From Rhodoplanes sp. Z2-YC6860 (GTDB taxonomy: Bacteria > Pseudomonadota > Alphaproteobacteria > Rhizobiales > Xanthobacteraceae), in assembly GCF_001579845.1 (NCBI RefSeq), contig NZ_CP007440.1, positions 8,020,029 to 8,084,028 on the forward strand: DNA of 64,000 nt, written 5' to 3'. The notes under the pieces are model-generated. The model worked only from the letters and a program-made list of their open reading frames with translations. It did not search any database and was not told where the DNA came from. Position 1 is the first letter of the stretch, and every line of letters begins with the position of its first letter. Shown here in pieces: positions 26,188 to 34,340 of the stretch. A program made the translations under genes and the position numbers.

Positions 26188-27294
26188 TCACTTTCCCCAG
26201 ACCTCTTCGGCGAGTTCGACGATCATGCGCAGCTTGGCCCATTGCTCGTCCTCGGCCAGCACATTGCCCTCCTCGGTCGAGGCGAAGCCGCATTGCGGCG
26301 ACAGGCACAACTGGTCGAGCGCGACGTACTTGGTCGCTTCGTCGATGCGGCGCTTGATCTGGTCCTTGCTCTCGAGCTTGCCGCTTTTCGACGTGACCAG
26401 ACCGAGCACCACAGTCTTCTTGCCTTTCGGCACGAAGCGCAGCGGCTCGAAGCCGCCGGCGCGCTCGGTGTCGTATTCCAGGAAATAACCGTCGAGATTG
26501 ACCTCGCCGAGCAGCTTCTCGGCGACGAAGTCGTAACCGCCGCTCGCGATGAAGGTCGAGCGGAAGTTGCCGCGGCACGAATGCATCGAGATCACCATAT
26601 CGGCGGGCTTGCCCTCCAGCGCCTTGTTGGTCATCGCGGCGTATTTCGCCGGCAACGAATCTGGATCGTCGCCGCGCTCGCGCGAGTGCTCGCGCTCCTT
26701 CGGATCGCACAGCATCGACCAGGCGGTGTCGTCCATCTGCAGATAGCGGCAGCCGGCGTCGTAGAACGCACGGATCGCGTTCCGATAAGCCTTGGCGACG
26801 TCGTCGAAATAGGCGTCGAGCTCCGGATAGACCTTCTTGTCGATAGAGGCGCGGCCCTGACGGAAATGCAGCGTGCTGGGCGCGGGAATGGTCATCTTCG
26901 GCGTCACCTTGGAGTGAGCCTTCAGATACTTGAAATGCTCGACATGTGGATGACCGGAGAAACCGATCTTGCCGGTCACCCGCACGCTCTCGGCCTTGGT
27001 GGTGACGCCGGCGAACTGAATGCCTTTGTCGACCGTGTACATCTCGACGCCGTCGAGTCCCTTATAGAAATCGAACTGCCACCAGGAGCGGCGGAACTCG
27101 CCGTCGGTGGCGAGCTTCAGCCCGACCTCCTCCTGCTTGCGAATGATCTTGTCGATCTCGCGGTTCTCGATTTCGGCGAGCTGCGCGTCGATGAGCTCCC
27201 GCTTGGCATGCTTGGCGCGCGCGTCCTTCAGCGGCGCGGTGCGGAGCAGGCTGCCGACGTGATCGGCACGGAATGGCGGTGTGCTGCGCTGCAT
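26188..27294 (-). CDS. MetE-like zinc methyltransferase homologue, copy 5
   Basis: 368 residues: MQRSTPPFRADHVGSLLRTA start, TDGEFRRSWWQFDFYKGLDG, zinc ligands in MHSCRGN, FLEYD and SPQCGFAS. It differs from copies 3 and 4 in the pocket-facing segment after GCRYLQ (MDDTAWSM where they have LDEVN), a feature shared with copy 6. The ATG at 27294 has GGGAGGA upstream; the frame opens 20 codons earlier without support. Confidence 0.88.
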   Translation of the reverse strand: MQRSTPPFRADHVGSLLRTAPLKDARAKHAKRELIDAQLAEIENREIDKIIRKQEEVGLKLATDGEFRRSWWQFDFYKGLDGVEMYTVDKGIQFAGVTTKAESVRVTGKIGFSGHPHVEHFKYLKAHSKVTPKMTIPAPSTLHFRQGRASIDKKVYPELDAYFDDVAKAYRNAIRAFYDAGCRYLQMDDTAWSMLCDPKEREHSRERGDDPDSLPAKYAAMTNKALEGKPADMVISMHSCRGNFRSTFIASGGYDFVAEKLLGEVNLDGYFLEYDTERAGGFEPLRFVPKGKKTVVLGLVTSKSGKLESKDQIKRRIDEATKYVALDQLCLSPQCGFASTEEGNVLAEDEQWAKLRMIVELAEEVWGK

Positions 27295-27364
27295 TGCGTC
27301 GTCCTCCCTATGGCTGCGCCGTGTGCTTGCCGCTGTCGACGCCATCGTGGCCACTTGCTCCGGC

Positions 27365-27478
27365 CGTCACCCGCGGGCTTGACCCGCGGGTCCATGCGAT
27401 GCTGCCGCAAGCCATGTTCTTACGAACCTGGCGCGCTGCGCCCGCTCATGGATCGCCGGGTCAAGCCCGGCGATGACA
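27365..27478. repeat. Palindromic intergenic repeat, family D, copy 3
   Basis: GTCACCCGCGGGCTTGACCC and GCGGGTCCATGC at one end, ATGGATCGCCGGGTCAAGCC and CGGCGATGACA at the other, between MetE-like copies 5 and 6. Confidence 0.8.
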
Positions 27479-27549
27479 CCGAGCGAGAGGCGACGGCAAT
27501 CCACCTCAATTTGCGACTTGATCCAAACTCAATCCAACTCACTCCGAGC

Positions 27550-28656
27550 TCACTTCCCCCAAACCTCTTCGGCGATCTCGACCACCTCGCGCATCTTCGC
27601 CCATTGCTGTTCCTCGGTGAGCACGTTGCCCTCCTCGGTCGAGGCGAAACCGCATTGCGGGCTCAGCGCCATCTGCTCCATCGGCATGAACTTCGCAGCC
27701 TCGTCGAGACGGCGCTTGACGGTATCCTTGCTCTCCAGCGTGCCGCTCTTCGAGGTGATCACGCCGACCACGACGATCTTGTTGCCCTTGGGCAGGAAGC
27801 GCAGCGGCTCGAAGCCACCGGCGCGGTCCGAGTCGTATTCGAGGAAGTAGCCGTCGAAGTTGCACTTCGCGAGCAGGCGCTCGGCGATCGGCTCGTAGCC
27901 GCCCGACGAAATCCAGGTCGAGCGGAAGTTGCCGCGACAGACATGCGTCGTGATCGTCATGTCGGCCGGCTTGTCCTTGATCGAGTCGTTGATCAGCTTG
28001 GTGTAGTCATCGGCCAGCGTCGCGACATTCATCCCGCGCTCCTTGGCCCGCTTCATCTCCACGTCGGAGCAGAGATACGCCCACGCAGTGTCATCGAACT
28101 GCAGATAGCGGCAACCGGCGTCGTAGAACCCCTTCACGGCCTTGCGGTAAGCGGCAGCGAGGTCGGACAGGATCGCGTCGTTGTTCGGATACGCAGTCTT
28201 GGCAACCGCGCCCGGCTCAAGGCGGAAGTGAAACACCGTCGGCGCCGGGATGCACATCTTCGGCATCACCTTGGTGTGGTTCTTCACGAAGGTGAAATGC
28301 TCAAGCATCGGGTGCTTGCTGAAGTCGATCTTGCCGGTGACGCGGATGCCCTTCGGCTTGGTCTGCACACCCTGGAACTGGATGCCGTGATCCATCTCGT
28401 AGACCTCGACATTGTCGAGGCCGTCATAGAAGTCGTAGTGCCAGAACATCCGGCGATACTCGCCGTCGGTCACGCATTGCAGCCCGACGTCTTCCTGCTT
28501 CTTGATGACCTTCGGAATCTCCGCATCCTCGACCTTCTTCAGATCGGCCGCGCTGATCTGACCCTTGTCGCGCTTGGCGCGCGCCTCGGTGATCGCCGCG
28601 GAGCGCAGATAGCTGCCGACATGGTCGGCGCGGAACGGCGGCTTGGTTCTTTTCAT
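27550..28656 (-). CDS. MetE-like zinc methyltransferase homologue, copy 6
   Basis: 368 residues: MKRTKPPFRADHVGSYLRSA start, TDGEYRR at 64-70. Zinc ligands are H238-x-C240 (THVCRGN), E273 (FLEYD) and C335 (SPQCGFAS). GCRYLQFDDTAWAYL is shared in style with copy 5. The ATG at 28656 has GAGGAG upstream; the frame extends to 28746 with no better start. It is the first gene of the minus-strand array and divergent from the HAAT binding-protein gene at 29008, so one control region may serve both. Confidence 0.88.
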   Translation of the reverse strand: MKRTKPPFRADHVGSYLRSAAITEARAKRDKGQISAADLKKVEDAEIPKVIKKQEDVGLQCVTDGEYRRMFWHYDFYDGLDNVEVYEMDHGIQFQGVQTKPKGIRVTGKIDFSKHPMLEHFTFVKNHTKVMPKMCIPAPTVFHFRLEPGAVAKTAYPNNDAILSDLAAAYRKAVKGFYDAGCRYLQFDDTAWAYLCSDVEMKRAKERGMNVATLADDYTKLINDSIKDKPADMTITTHVCRGNFRSTWISSGGYEPIAERLLAKCNFDGYFLEYDSDRAGGFEPLRFLPKGNKIVVVGVITSKSGTLESKDTVKRRLDEAAKFMPMEQMALSPQCGFASTEEGNVLTEEQQWAKMREVVEIAEEVWGK

Positions 28657-29007
28657 CTCGGTCGTCTCCTCACTCGTCAATTCGTCGTTCGTTGGCAACA
28701 TTGCATCAGCATCGCACGTGTTCATGTCAGTGGTCGAGAACGGCACCTCTCGTCAACCCTCACCGGACGTTGCGGGACGACGACTTGCGTGCGTGGGAAG
28801 GCTCCCATTTCGACTCGCGGCCGCCGGAACGGAAGTGGGTTTTGCTGGCCATGTTGCAGCGCCGATATTCGACGAAAGATGCGCTGAAACGCCGCGTTTT
28901 CAGCGGCCCACTCGCTTGCCGCACCAGGCGCTTTCAACCTAGTATCCGCGCCGAACAGGCCGCGCTCGGGGGACAGCGGCCCGCGTCACTTTTCTGGGAG
29001 GATTCCA
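28657..29007. other. Divergent intergenic region between MetE-like array and HAAT transporter
   Basis: 351 bases without a convincing gene. It must hold the promoters of both the MetE-like array (minus) and the transporter (plus). It contains an 8-bp stem hairpin CGCTGAAA / TTTCAGCG at 28882-28905 and a candidate sigma70 promoter facing the transporter at 28916-28945. Two short overlapping frames here have no supported start. Confidence 0.6.
28916..28945 (+). promoter_or_regulatory. Candidate promoter of the HAAT binding-protein gene
   Basis: TTGCCG (28916-28921), an 18-base spacer and TAGTAT (28940-28945), about 60 bases before the ATG at 29008, which has GGGAGGA upstream. It matches the sigma70 pattern only partly, so this is a candidate. 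Confidence 0.35.
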
Positions 29008-30213
29008 ATGTTCAAACGCTTACTTTTGGCGTCGGCCGCGCTGGCGCTGACCACCGCGCTGTCGCAGGCGCAGGAGGTCAAGATCGGCCTCGTTGCCCCC
29101 TTTACCGGCATCGGCGCGGAGCTCGGTCAGCAGATCGACCGCGGCGTCGAGCAGTATCTCAAGCTGCGGGGCGACGAGTACAAGCCTTACAAGATCAACG
29201 TGATCAAGCGCGACGACAAGGACCCGTCGGGCGCCAACTCCAAGATCGCGGTGCAGGAGCTCCTGACCCAGGACAATGTCGATGCGCTCGCCGGCTGGAT
29301 CTATTCCCCGAACGCGATCGCGTCGGCGCCGGTCGTCACCGCCGGCAAGAAGATCGCCGTGCTGATGAATGCCGGCACCGCACACATCACCACCATGTCA
29401 CCCTACTTCGTGCGCACCTCGTTCAGCATGTGGCACTCGGGCTACGCGTTGGGTGAAGCCGCCGTCAAGCAGCTCAAGGCCAAGACCGCGGTCGTGGGCT
29501 ACAGCGACTTCCCGCCCGGCAAGGACAGCCTCGCGGCGTTCAAGCGCTCGTTCGAAGCCAATGGGGGCAAGGTGATCGACGAAGTCCCGATGGGCGGCGC
29601 CGGCCAGGTGCCGGACTTCACGCCGTTCTTCCAGCGCGTGAAGGACAAGAAGCCGGACGTCTTCTTCGTGTTCGTGCCGGCCGGCGACCACTCGCTGGCC
29701 GTGGTGAAGACCTATGGCGCGCTCGGCATGAGGGAAGCTGGCATCAAGCTGATCGGCCCGGGCGACATCACCCAGGACATCAAGCTGCAGGCGATGGGCG
29801 ACGCGGCCGTGGGCCTCATCACCATGCACCACTACTATGCCGACCTGGACAACCCCGCGAACAAGGCCCTGGTCGCGTCGTGGAAGAAGGACTACGGGCC
29901 GGACGCGACGCCGGACTTCGTCGCGCTCGGCGCCTATGACGGCATGGCCGCGCTCGCCCACATGATCACGGCGACCAAGGGCAAGATCACTGACACCGCC
30001 GCGGCGCTCGCCTCGCTCAAGGACTGGAAATACAACAGCCCTCGCGGCCCGATCTCGATCGATCCGGAGACCCGCGACATCGTCATGAATGAGTATCTGT
30101 CCGAAGTGGTGAAAGGCAGCGACGGCAAGCTGCACCAGAAGCAGATCGGCAAGATCGAGCACGTCAAGGACCCGTGCAAGGCCGAGAAGATCGGCCCCTG
30201 CGCACCGAAATGA
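29008..30213 (+). CDS. HAAT-family ABC transporter substrate-binding protein (LivK-like)
   Basis: 401 residues with a signal peptide (MFKRLLLASAALALTTALSQ, cut after AQA/AQE) and the type I binding fold (VKIGLVAPFTGIGAELGQQI). It should deliver its ligand to the LivHMGF set encoded 540 bases downstream. Two Cys near the end (DPCKAEKIGPCAPK) could form a disulfide. The ligand is not an obvious branched-chain amino acid; divergent linkage to MetE-like genes suggests a methylated or thiol-reactive compound, which is inference. Confidence 0.93.
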   Translation: MFKRLLLASAALALTTALSQAQEVKIGLVAPFTGIGAELGQQIDRGVEQYLKLRGDEYKPYKINVIKRDDKDPSGANSKIAVQELLTQDNVDALAGWIYSPNAIASAPVVTAGKKIAVLMNAGTAHITTMSPYFVRTSFSMWHSGYALGEAAVKQLKAKTAVVGYSDFPPGKDSLAAFKRSFEANGGKVIDEVPMGGAGQVPDFTPFFQRVKDKKPDVFFVFVPAGDHSLAVVKTYGALGMREAGIKLIGPGDITQDIKLQAMGDAAVGLITMHHYYADLDNPANKALVASWKKDYGPDATPDFVALGAYDGMAALAHMITATKGKITDTAAALASLKDWKYNSPRGPISIDPETRDIVMNEYLSEVVKGSDGKLHQKQIGKIEHVKDPCKAEKIGPCAPK

Positions 30214-30242
30214 CGATGGCCCGATAGGCCTTTTGCATCACG

Positions 30243-30277
30243 AAACCGCCGCCCTGACCGGGCGGCGGTTTTGCTTT
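30243..30277 (+). terminator. Rho-independent-like terminator after the binding-protein gene
   Basis: A 12-bp perfect stem AAACCGCCGCCC / GGGCGGCGGTTT with loop TGACC, followed by TGCTTT. It would separate high-level binding-protein mRNA from the membrane components, the usual arrangement in binding-protein operons. Confidence 0.75.
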
Positions 30278-30334
30278 GGGCGTGACAAGCGCGCGATCGC
30301 TTGAAGTGCTGCTGCGGCATCAGCGGTGCGCTCC

Positions 30335-30557
30335 CTCCCCGCCAGGGCCCGGCAATCGCATATGTTCGCGGCGAGGCCACGAGTCCCCTCTCCCGCTTGC
30401 GGGAGAGGGTGGCGAGCGTAGGCGAGCCGGGAGAGGGCTCTTTCTGTCTGGCAGCCCTCTCCCCCCTCGCATTCGCTCGGGACCCTCTCCCGCAAGCGGG
30501 AGAGGGGACCAAATCGCACCAGCGAGTCATATGCGATTGCCCCGCCCTGGCGGGGAG
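30335..30557. repeat. 223-bp nested palindrome
   Basis: Outer arms of 30 bases (30335-30364 and 30528-30557) match at 28 positions: CTCCCCGCCAGGGC, two mismatched bases, then GGCAATCGCATATG. Inside lie arms CCCCTCTCCCGCTTGCGGGA and TCCCGCAAGCGGGAGAGGGG, then GGGAGAGGGCT and AGCCCTCTCCC around a short centre. Almost the whole block can fold as one hairpin. Confidence 0.85.
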
Positions 30558-30698
30558 AGATGGCGGCTGTGGCACGGCCGATACAAATCTCAAGCGACCA
30601 CGCGACAAGATGACTTCCACGATGGTCTGAATTGGCGTTTGGCCTGCGATGCTCTATGTTTTTCGAAAGCCGGAACAACCGGCGGGGGGAATGTGGAA

Positions 30699-30755
30699 AT
30701 GGACCGGGCGCGAGCCATGACTTCGCACGCCCCGATCAGGCGGGCCTTAGCGTGA
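30699..30755 (+). CDS. Possible 18-residue leader peptide before livH
   Basis: ATG at 30699 with GGGGGA 8 bases upstream encodes MDRARAMTSHAPIRRALA and stops at a TGA that overlaps the livH GTG start (GTGA). The good ribosome site and overlap suggest translational coupling. There is no conservation evidence, so it may be chance. Confidence 0.35.
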   Translation: MDRARAMTSHAPIRRALA

Positions 30756-31615
30756 TCGAAATCGCCAATATGGTGCTGGGCGGCCTTGCCGCCGGTATGG
30801 TGCTGTTCATCGTCTCGGTCGGCCTCTCGGTGACCATGGGGCTGATGGGCTTCGTCAATCTCGCCCACGGCGGCTTCGCCATGATCGGCGGCTACGTCAT
30901 CGTGCTGGCGATGAACCGGCTCGGCATCCCGTTCGTGCCGGCGCTGGCCTTGGGCTTCATCGTGGTCGCAGCCATCAGCGCCGTGTTCGAGCGGCTGTTG
31001 TACTCCCGCCTGTACCGCGCCCCCGAACTCGACCAGGTGCTGTTCACCATCGGGCTTGTCTTCATCATGACCGCCTCGGTGCTTCTGGTGGTTGGGCCGG
31101 AGACGCAGCCGCTGACCCTGCCGACCTCAATGCAGGGGCAGCTCAACCTGGGCTTTATGACCTATCGCACCTACAGCGTCGTGCTGATTGTGGTGGGCGT
31201 CATCATCATGCTGGCGCTGTGGCTCGGCTTCGAGCGCACCCGCATGGGCGCGCAGATCCGCGCCGCGGTCGACAACCGCCGCATGGCAGAATCGCTCGGC
31301 ATCAACATCACACGGCTGTTCACCATCACGTTCGCGTTCGGCAGCGGCATGGCGGCGCTGGGCGGCGGGCTCGGCGCCGAGTTCCTCGGCCTCGATCCGC
31401 AATATCCGCTGAAGTACCTGGTGATGTTCCTGATCGTCGTTGCGGTCGGCGGGCTCGGCCGCATCACCGGCGTGTTCTACGCCGCGCTGATCATCGGCGT
31501 GGTCGACTTCACGCTGAAGAAATACCTGCCGCAGGGCGGCACCGTGTTCATCTATGCCATGACCATCCTGCTCCTCCTGTGGAGACCGCAGGGGCTGTTC
31601 GGACGTCCGACATGA
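30752..31615 (+). CDS. livH: Branched-chain amino acid-type ABC permease LivH
   Basis: 287 residues from the GTG at 30752 (VIEIANMVLGGLAAGMVLFI), with eight or so membrane segments and the LivH signatures VTMGLMGFVNLAHGGF and VVAVGGLGRITGVFYAAL. It is the first membrane subunit of a HAAT transporter. The open frame begins at 30632, but those codons look non-native and lack a start signal. An ATG six codons in (30770) is an alternative. The TGA overlaps the livM ATG. Confidence 0.9.
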   Translation: MIEIANMVLGGLAAGMVLFIVSVGLSVTMGLMGFVNLAHGGFAMIGGYVIVLAMNRLGIPFVPALALGFIVVAAISAVFERLLYSRLYRAPELDQVLFTIGLVFIMTASVLLVVGPETQPLTLPTSMQGQLNLGFMTYRTYSVVLIVVGVIIMLALWLGFERTRMGAQIRAAVDNRRMAESLGINITRLFTITFAFGSGMAALGGGLGAEFLGLDPQYPLKYLVMFLIVVAVGGLGRITGVFYAALIIGVVDFTLKKYLPQGGTVFIYAMTILLLLWRPQGLFGRPT

Positions 31616-32643
31616 GCGCGACGCAGATGCCTGACAGCAATACAAGCGACGCGCTCGCCGCGCGCATCCTCGCCCGCCGGCACCGCTTCCAATGGTGGGA
31701 GCCGCTGCCCTGGCTGTTGGCGCTCGGCTTCTATTTCGTGTTCCCGCGCTATCTCGGTTTCGGCACCGAGCTTTTGATCACGGTGCTGTTTGCGATCTCG
31801 CTCGATCTGGCGCTGGGCTACGCCGGCATCATTACGCTTGGGCACGCGGCGTTTTTCGGCGCCGGCGCCTACACGGTCGGCATCCTGGCCAAGCATGAGA
31901 TCTGGACCGAGCCGATCTCGGGATTGGTCATCGCCGCGATCGTCGCGGGCGCCGTTGGGCTTCTGTCCGGGCTGGTGCTGCTTCGCACCACGGGCCTGAC
32001 GCTGCTGATGCTCACACTCTGCACCATGGGGCTGCTCGAAGAGACCGCCAACATGGCCTCCGAGGTCACCGGCGGCTTCGACGGCCTCGACAGCCTGCCG
32101 ATCAAGCCGATCTTCGGCACATTCGAGTTCGACGTGCTCTATTCCAGCACGCAGTATCTCTACGTGCTGGGGGTGCTGCTGGTGTGCTTCATCTTCGTGC
32201 GCACGCTGGTCTACTCGCCCTACGGCCACAGCCTCACCGGCATCCGCGAGAACACGCTGCGCATGCACGCCATCGGCGCGCCGGTGCGCATGCGCCTCGT
32301 GACCTGCTACGCGATCTCGGCGGCGCTGGCCGGCGTCGCCGGCGCGCTGTGGGCGCAGGCCAATGCCTATGTCAATCTTTCCACCTTGGGTCTCGACCGC
32401 GCCGCGACCGTGATGATCATCCTGGTGCTCGGCGGCTACGGAAGGCTTTACGGCTCGATCGTCGGTGCGATCGCCTACATGGCGCTGTCGCACTTTTTGT
32501 CGAAGGCCTATCCGACCGCCTGGCAGCTCGGACTCGGCGTGTTGCTGGTCGCCATCGCGCTGTTCGCTCGCGGCGGCATCCTCGGCATCGCCGATCAGAT
32601 CCGGAGCCGGCTTGGCCGCGCCAAAGAGCAGAAGCCGTCATGA
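31612..32643 (+). CDS. livM: Branched-chain amino acid-type ABC permease LivM
   Basis: 343 residues with an N-terminal hydrophilic part of about 25 residues, then around nine membrane segments. LivM signatures: DLALGYAGIITLGHAAFFGAG (written here as DLALGYAGII, TLGHAAFFGAG) and the EAA-like loop GYGRLYGSIVGAIAY. It pairs with LivH to form the membrane channel. Starts with ATGA overlap to livH and ends with ATGA overlap to livG. Confidence 0.93.
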   Translation: MSATQMPDSNTSDALAARILARRHRFQWWEPLPWLLALGFYFVFPRYLGFGTELLITVLFAISLDLALGYAGIITLGHAAFFGAGAYTVGILAKHEIWTEPISGLVIAAIVAGAVGLLSGLVLLRTTGLTLLMLTLCTMGLLEETANMASEVTGGFDGLDSLPIKPIFGTFEFDVLYSSTQYLYVLGVLLVCFIFVRTLVYSPYGHSLTGIRENTLRMHAIGAPVRMRLVTCYAISAALAGVAGALWAQANAYVNLSTLGLDRAATVMIILVLGGYGRLYGSIVGAIAYMALSHFLSKAYPTAWQLGLGVLLVAIALFARGGILGIADQIRSRLGRAKEQKPS

Positions 32644-33395
32644 CCGCGCTGCTCGCCACCCAGTCGCTCAACAAGCACTTCGGCGCGCTGCACGCCACGC
32701 GCAACGTGACCTTCACGTTGGAGGAAGGCGCGCGACACGCGCTGATCGGCCCGAACGGCGCCGGCAAGACCACCTTCATCAATCTGCTGACGGGGTTCCT
32801 GCTGCCGACCAACGGCAACGTGACGTTCAAAGGCCGCGACATCACGAAAGCGGCGCAAGCCGAGCGCGTCAAACTCGGCATCGCGCGCACGTTCCAGATC
32901 AACCGGTTGTTCCGCGGCCTGACCGTGCTGGAAAATGTCTACATGTCGATCGCCGAGCGCACCGGCGCAGCGCCCGACATGCTTCGGCCGGCGGGCCGCC
33001 GCAGCGAGGTGATCGACGAGGCAATGGAATTGCTCACGCGGCTGAAGCTTGCCGACGTGGCGCACAAGACCATCCCGGAACTGCCCTATGGCCGCCAGCG
33101 GCTGGTGGAGCTCGCCATCACGCTTGGACTGAAGCCCGAGGTGCTGCTGCTCGACGAGCCGGCGGCGGGCGTGCCGAATGCCGAGAGCCACATCATTCTC
33201 GACGCCATCGATGCGCTGCCGAAAAGCATCGGCGTGCTGATCATCGACCACGACATGGAGTTGGTGTTCCGCTTCGCCAAGAAAATCACCGTGCTGGTGC
33301 GCGGCGCGATTTTCGCCGAGGGCACACCGAAGGAAATCGGCGCCAATCCGGACGTCCGCGCGGTCTATCTCGGACAGGCGACCACCCATGGCTGA
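32640..33395 (+). CDS. livG: ABC transporter ATP-binding protein LivG
   Basis: 251 residues. Walker A is GPNGAGKT near 38-45; the Walker B region VLLLDEPAAG and the switch His in IIDHDMELVF follow. The ABC signature position reads LPYGRQRLVELA where LSGGQQR is usual, a known LivG-type variation. It energises the LivHM channel together with LivF. The ATG overlaps the livM stop; the end overlaps livF by 8 bases. Confidence 0.93.
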   Translation: MTALLATQSLNKHFGALHATRNVTFTLEEGARHALIGPNGAGKTTFINLLTGFLLPTNGNVTFKGRDITKAAQAERVKLGIARTFQINRLFRGLTVLENVYMSIAERTGAAPDMLRPAGRRSEVIDEAMELLTRLKLADVAHKTIPELPYGRQRLVELAITLGLKPEVLLLDEPAAGVPNAESHIILDAIDALPKSIGVLIIDHDMELVFRFAKKITVLVRGAIFAEGTPKEIGANPDVRAVYLGQATTHG

Positions 33396-34107
33396 ACCAT
33401 CCAAGCCCAGCGCGGTCGAACTCAAGGGCGTGTCGGCGGGTTACGGCGAGACCGTGGTGCTGGAGGACGTCAATCTTTCGCTTGCGCCGGGCGCATGCAT
33501 CAGCGTGATCGGGCGCAACGGCGTCGGCAAGACCACGCTGCTCGCGACCATCATGGGCCACACCACCTTGCACAAGGGCGAGGTGACGCTTTCGGGCCGA
33601 AGCCTGAACCGCGTGCCGATCTATCGGCGCGCCGCGGCGGGCCTCGGCTTCGTGCCGCAGGAGCGCGAGATTTTTCCGTCGCTGAGCGTTCTCGAAAATC
33701 TCGAGGTCGGCGCGCGGCCAGGACCGTGGACCAAGGAGCGGCTGTTCGAGCTGTTCCCCAATCTGAAAGAACGGCTCGACAACCGCGGCAATCAGCTCTC
33801 GGGCGGCGAGCAGCAGATGCTGTCGATCGCGCGCGCGCTTCTGACCAATCCGTCGGTGCTGCTGATGGATGAGCCGACCGAGGGTCTGGCTCCGGTGATC
33901 GTCGAGGCGCTGACCGCGGTGCTGGTGAAGCTCCGCGGCGATCCGAACCTCTCGATCATCCTGGTCGAGCAGAACAGCCGCGTGGCGTTCGAGTTCTCCG
34001 AGCGCAGCGTGGTGCTCGACAAGGGCCGCATCGTCTATGACGGCGCCTCGGCCGCCTTGCGGGACGACCCGGAACGGCTCGCGAAGGTGATCGGCGTCAG
34101 CGAATAA
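33388..34107 (+). CDS. livF: ABC transporter ATP-binding protein LivF
   Basis: 239 residues with Walker A GRNGVGKTT near 41-49, ABC signature LSGGEQQMLSIARAL, Walker B VLLMDEPTEGLAP and switch region ILVEQNSR. Second nucleotide-binding subunit of the HAAT system. Last gene of the livHMGF operon; a palindromic repeat follows. Confidence 0.94.
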   Translation: MAEPSKPSAVELKGVSAGYGETVVLEDVNLSLAPGACISVIGRNGVGKTTLLATIMGHTTLHKGEVTLSGRSLNRVPIYRRAAAGLGFVPQEREIFPSLSVLENLEVGARPGPWTKERLFELFPNLKERLDNRGNQLSGGEQQMLSIARALLTNPSVLLMDEPTEGLAPVIVEALTAVLVKLRGDPNLSIILVEQNSRVAFEFSERSVVLDKGRIVYDGASAALRDDPERLAKVIGVSE

Positions 34108-34139
34108 GCTATATCACAGCGAATTGCGCTCTCTCCCGG

Positions 34140-34257
34140 CCTCATGCTGAGGAGCACAGCGAAGCTGCGCGTCTCGAAGCACGAGGCCGCCACGGACCGG
34201 GCCGCCCTCGTCCTTCGAGACGCGGTCCTTCGGACCGCTCCTCAGGATGAGGGCGGA
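34140..34257. repeat. Palindromic intergenic repeat, family F
   Basis: CCTCATGCTGAGGAGC and GCGTCTCGAAGCACGAGG are mirrored by CCTCGTCCTTCGAGACGC and GCTCCTCAGGATGAGG. A common interspersed palindrome in Bradyrhizobium-type genomes. It lies between livF and the TctC-type gene. Confidence 0.8.
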
Positions 34258-34340
34258 GGAAAATACTGCGAGCGTTGCCTCACCTTGTCGTACACCGGCA
34301 AAGCCGGGCATCCTCGGTGCAACAAACCGCGAGGAACTCC

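Larger units (their letters stand above)
30214..30751. other. Long intergenic region between binding protein and LivH
   Basis: 538 bases holding a terminator-like hairpin (30243-30277) and a very long nested palindrome (30335-30557). A short possible leader frame (30699-30755) lies just before livH. No conserved gene is seen; several open frames cross the palindrome but are translations of repeat DNA. Confidence 0.7.

Noticed and set aside
26101-28887. 928-codon open frame on the plus strand across the MetE-like array
   Set aside because: It is the antisense shadow of three conserved genes on the minus strand, crosses several palindromes, and is Arg/His/Leu-rich without any recognisable domain. 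Long antisense frames are expected at this GC content.
28692-29007. Small gene in the divergent gap between the MetE-like array and the HAAT receptor
   Set aside because: Two overlapping frames exist, but neither has a ribosome site or a recognisable product, and one runs on into the receptor gene in the wrong frame.
31219-31611. Longer N-terminus for LivM beginning at 31219
   Set aside because: Those codons overlap livH in another frame; the ATGA overlap at 31612 and the family start support the shorter protein.
32184-32639. Longer N-terminus for LivG beginning at 32184
   Set aside because: It overlaps livM in a different frame; the ABC domain begins right after the ATG at 32640.
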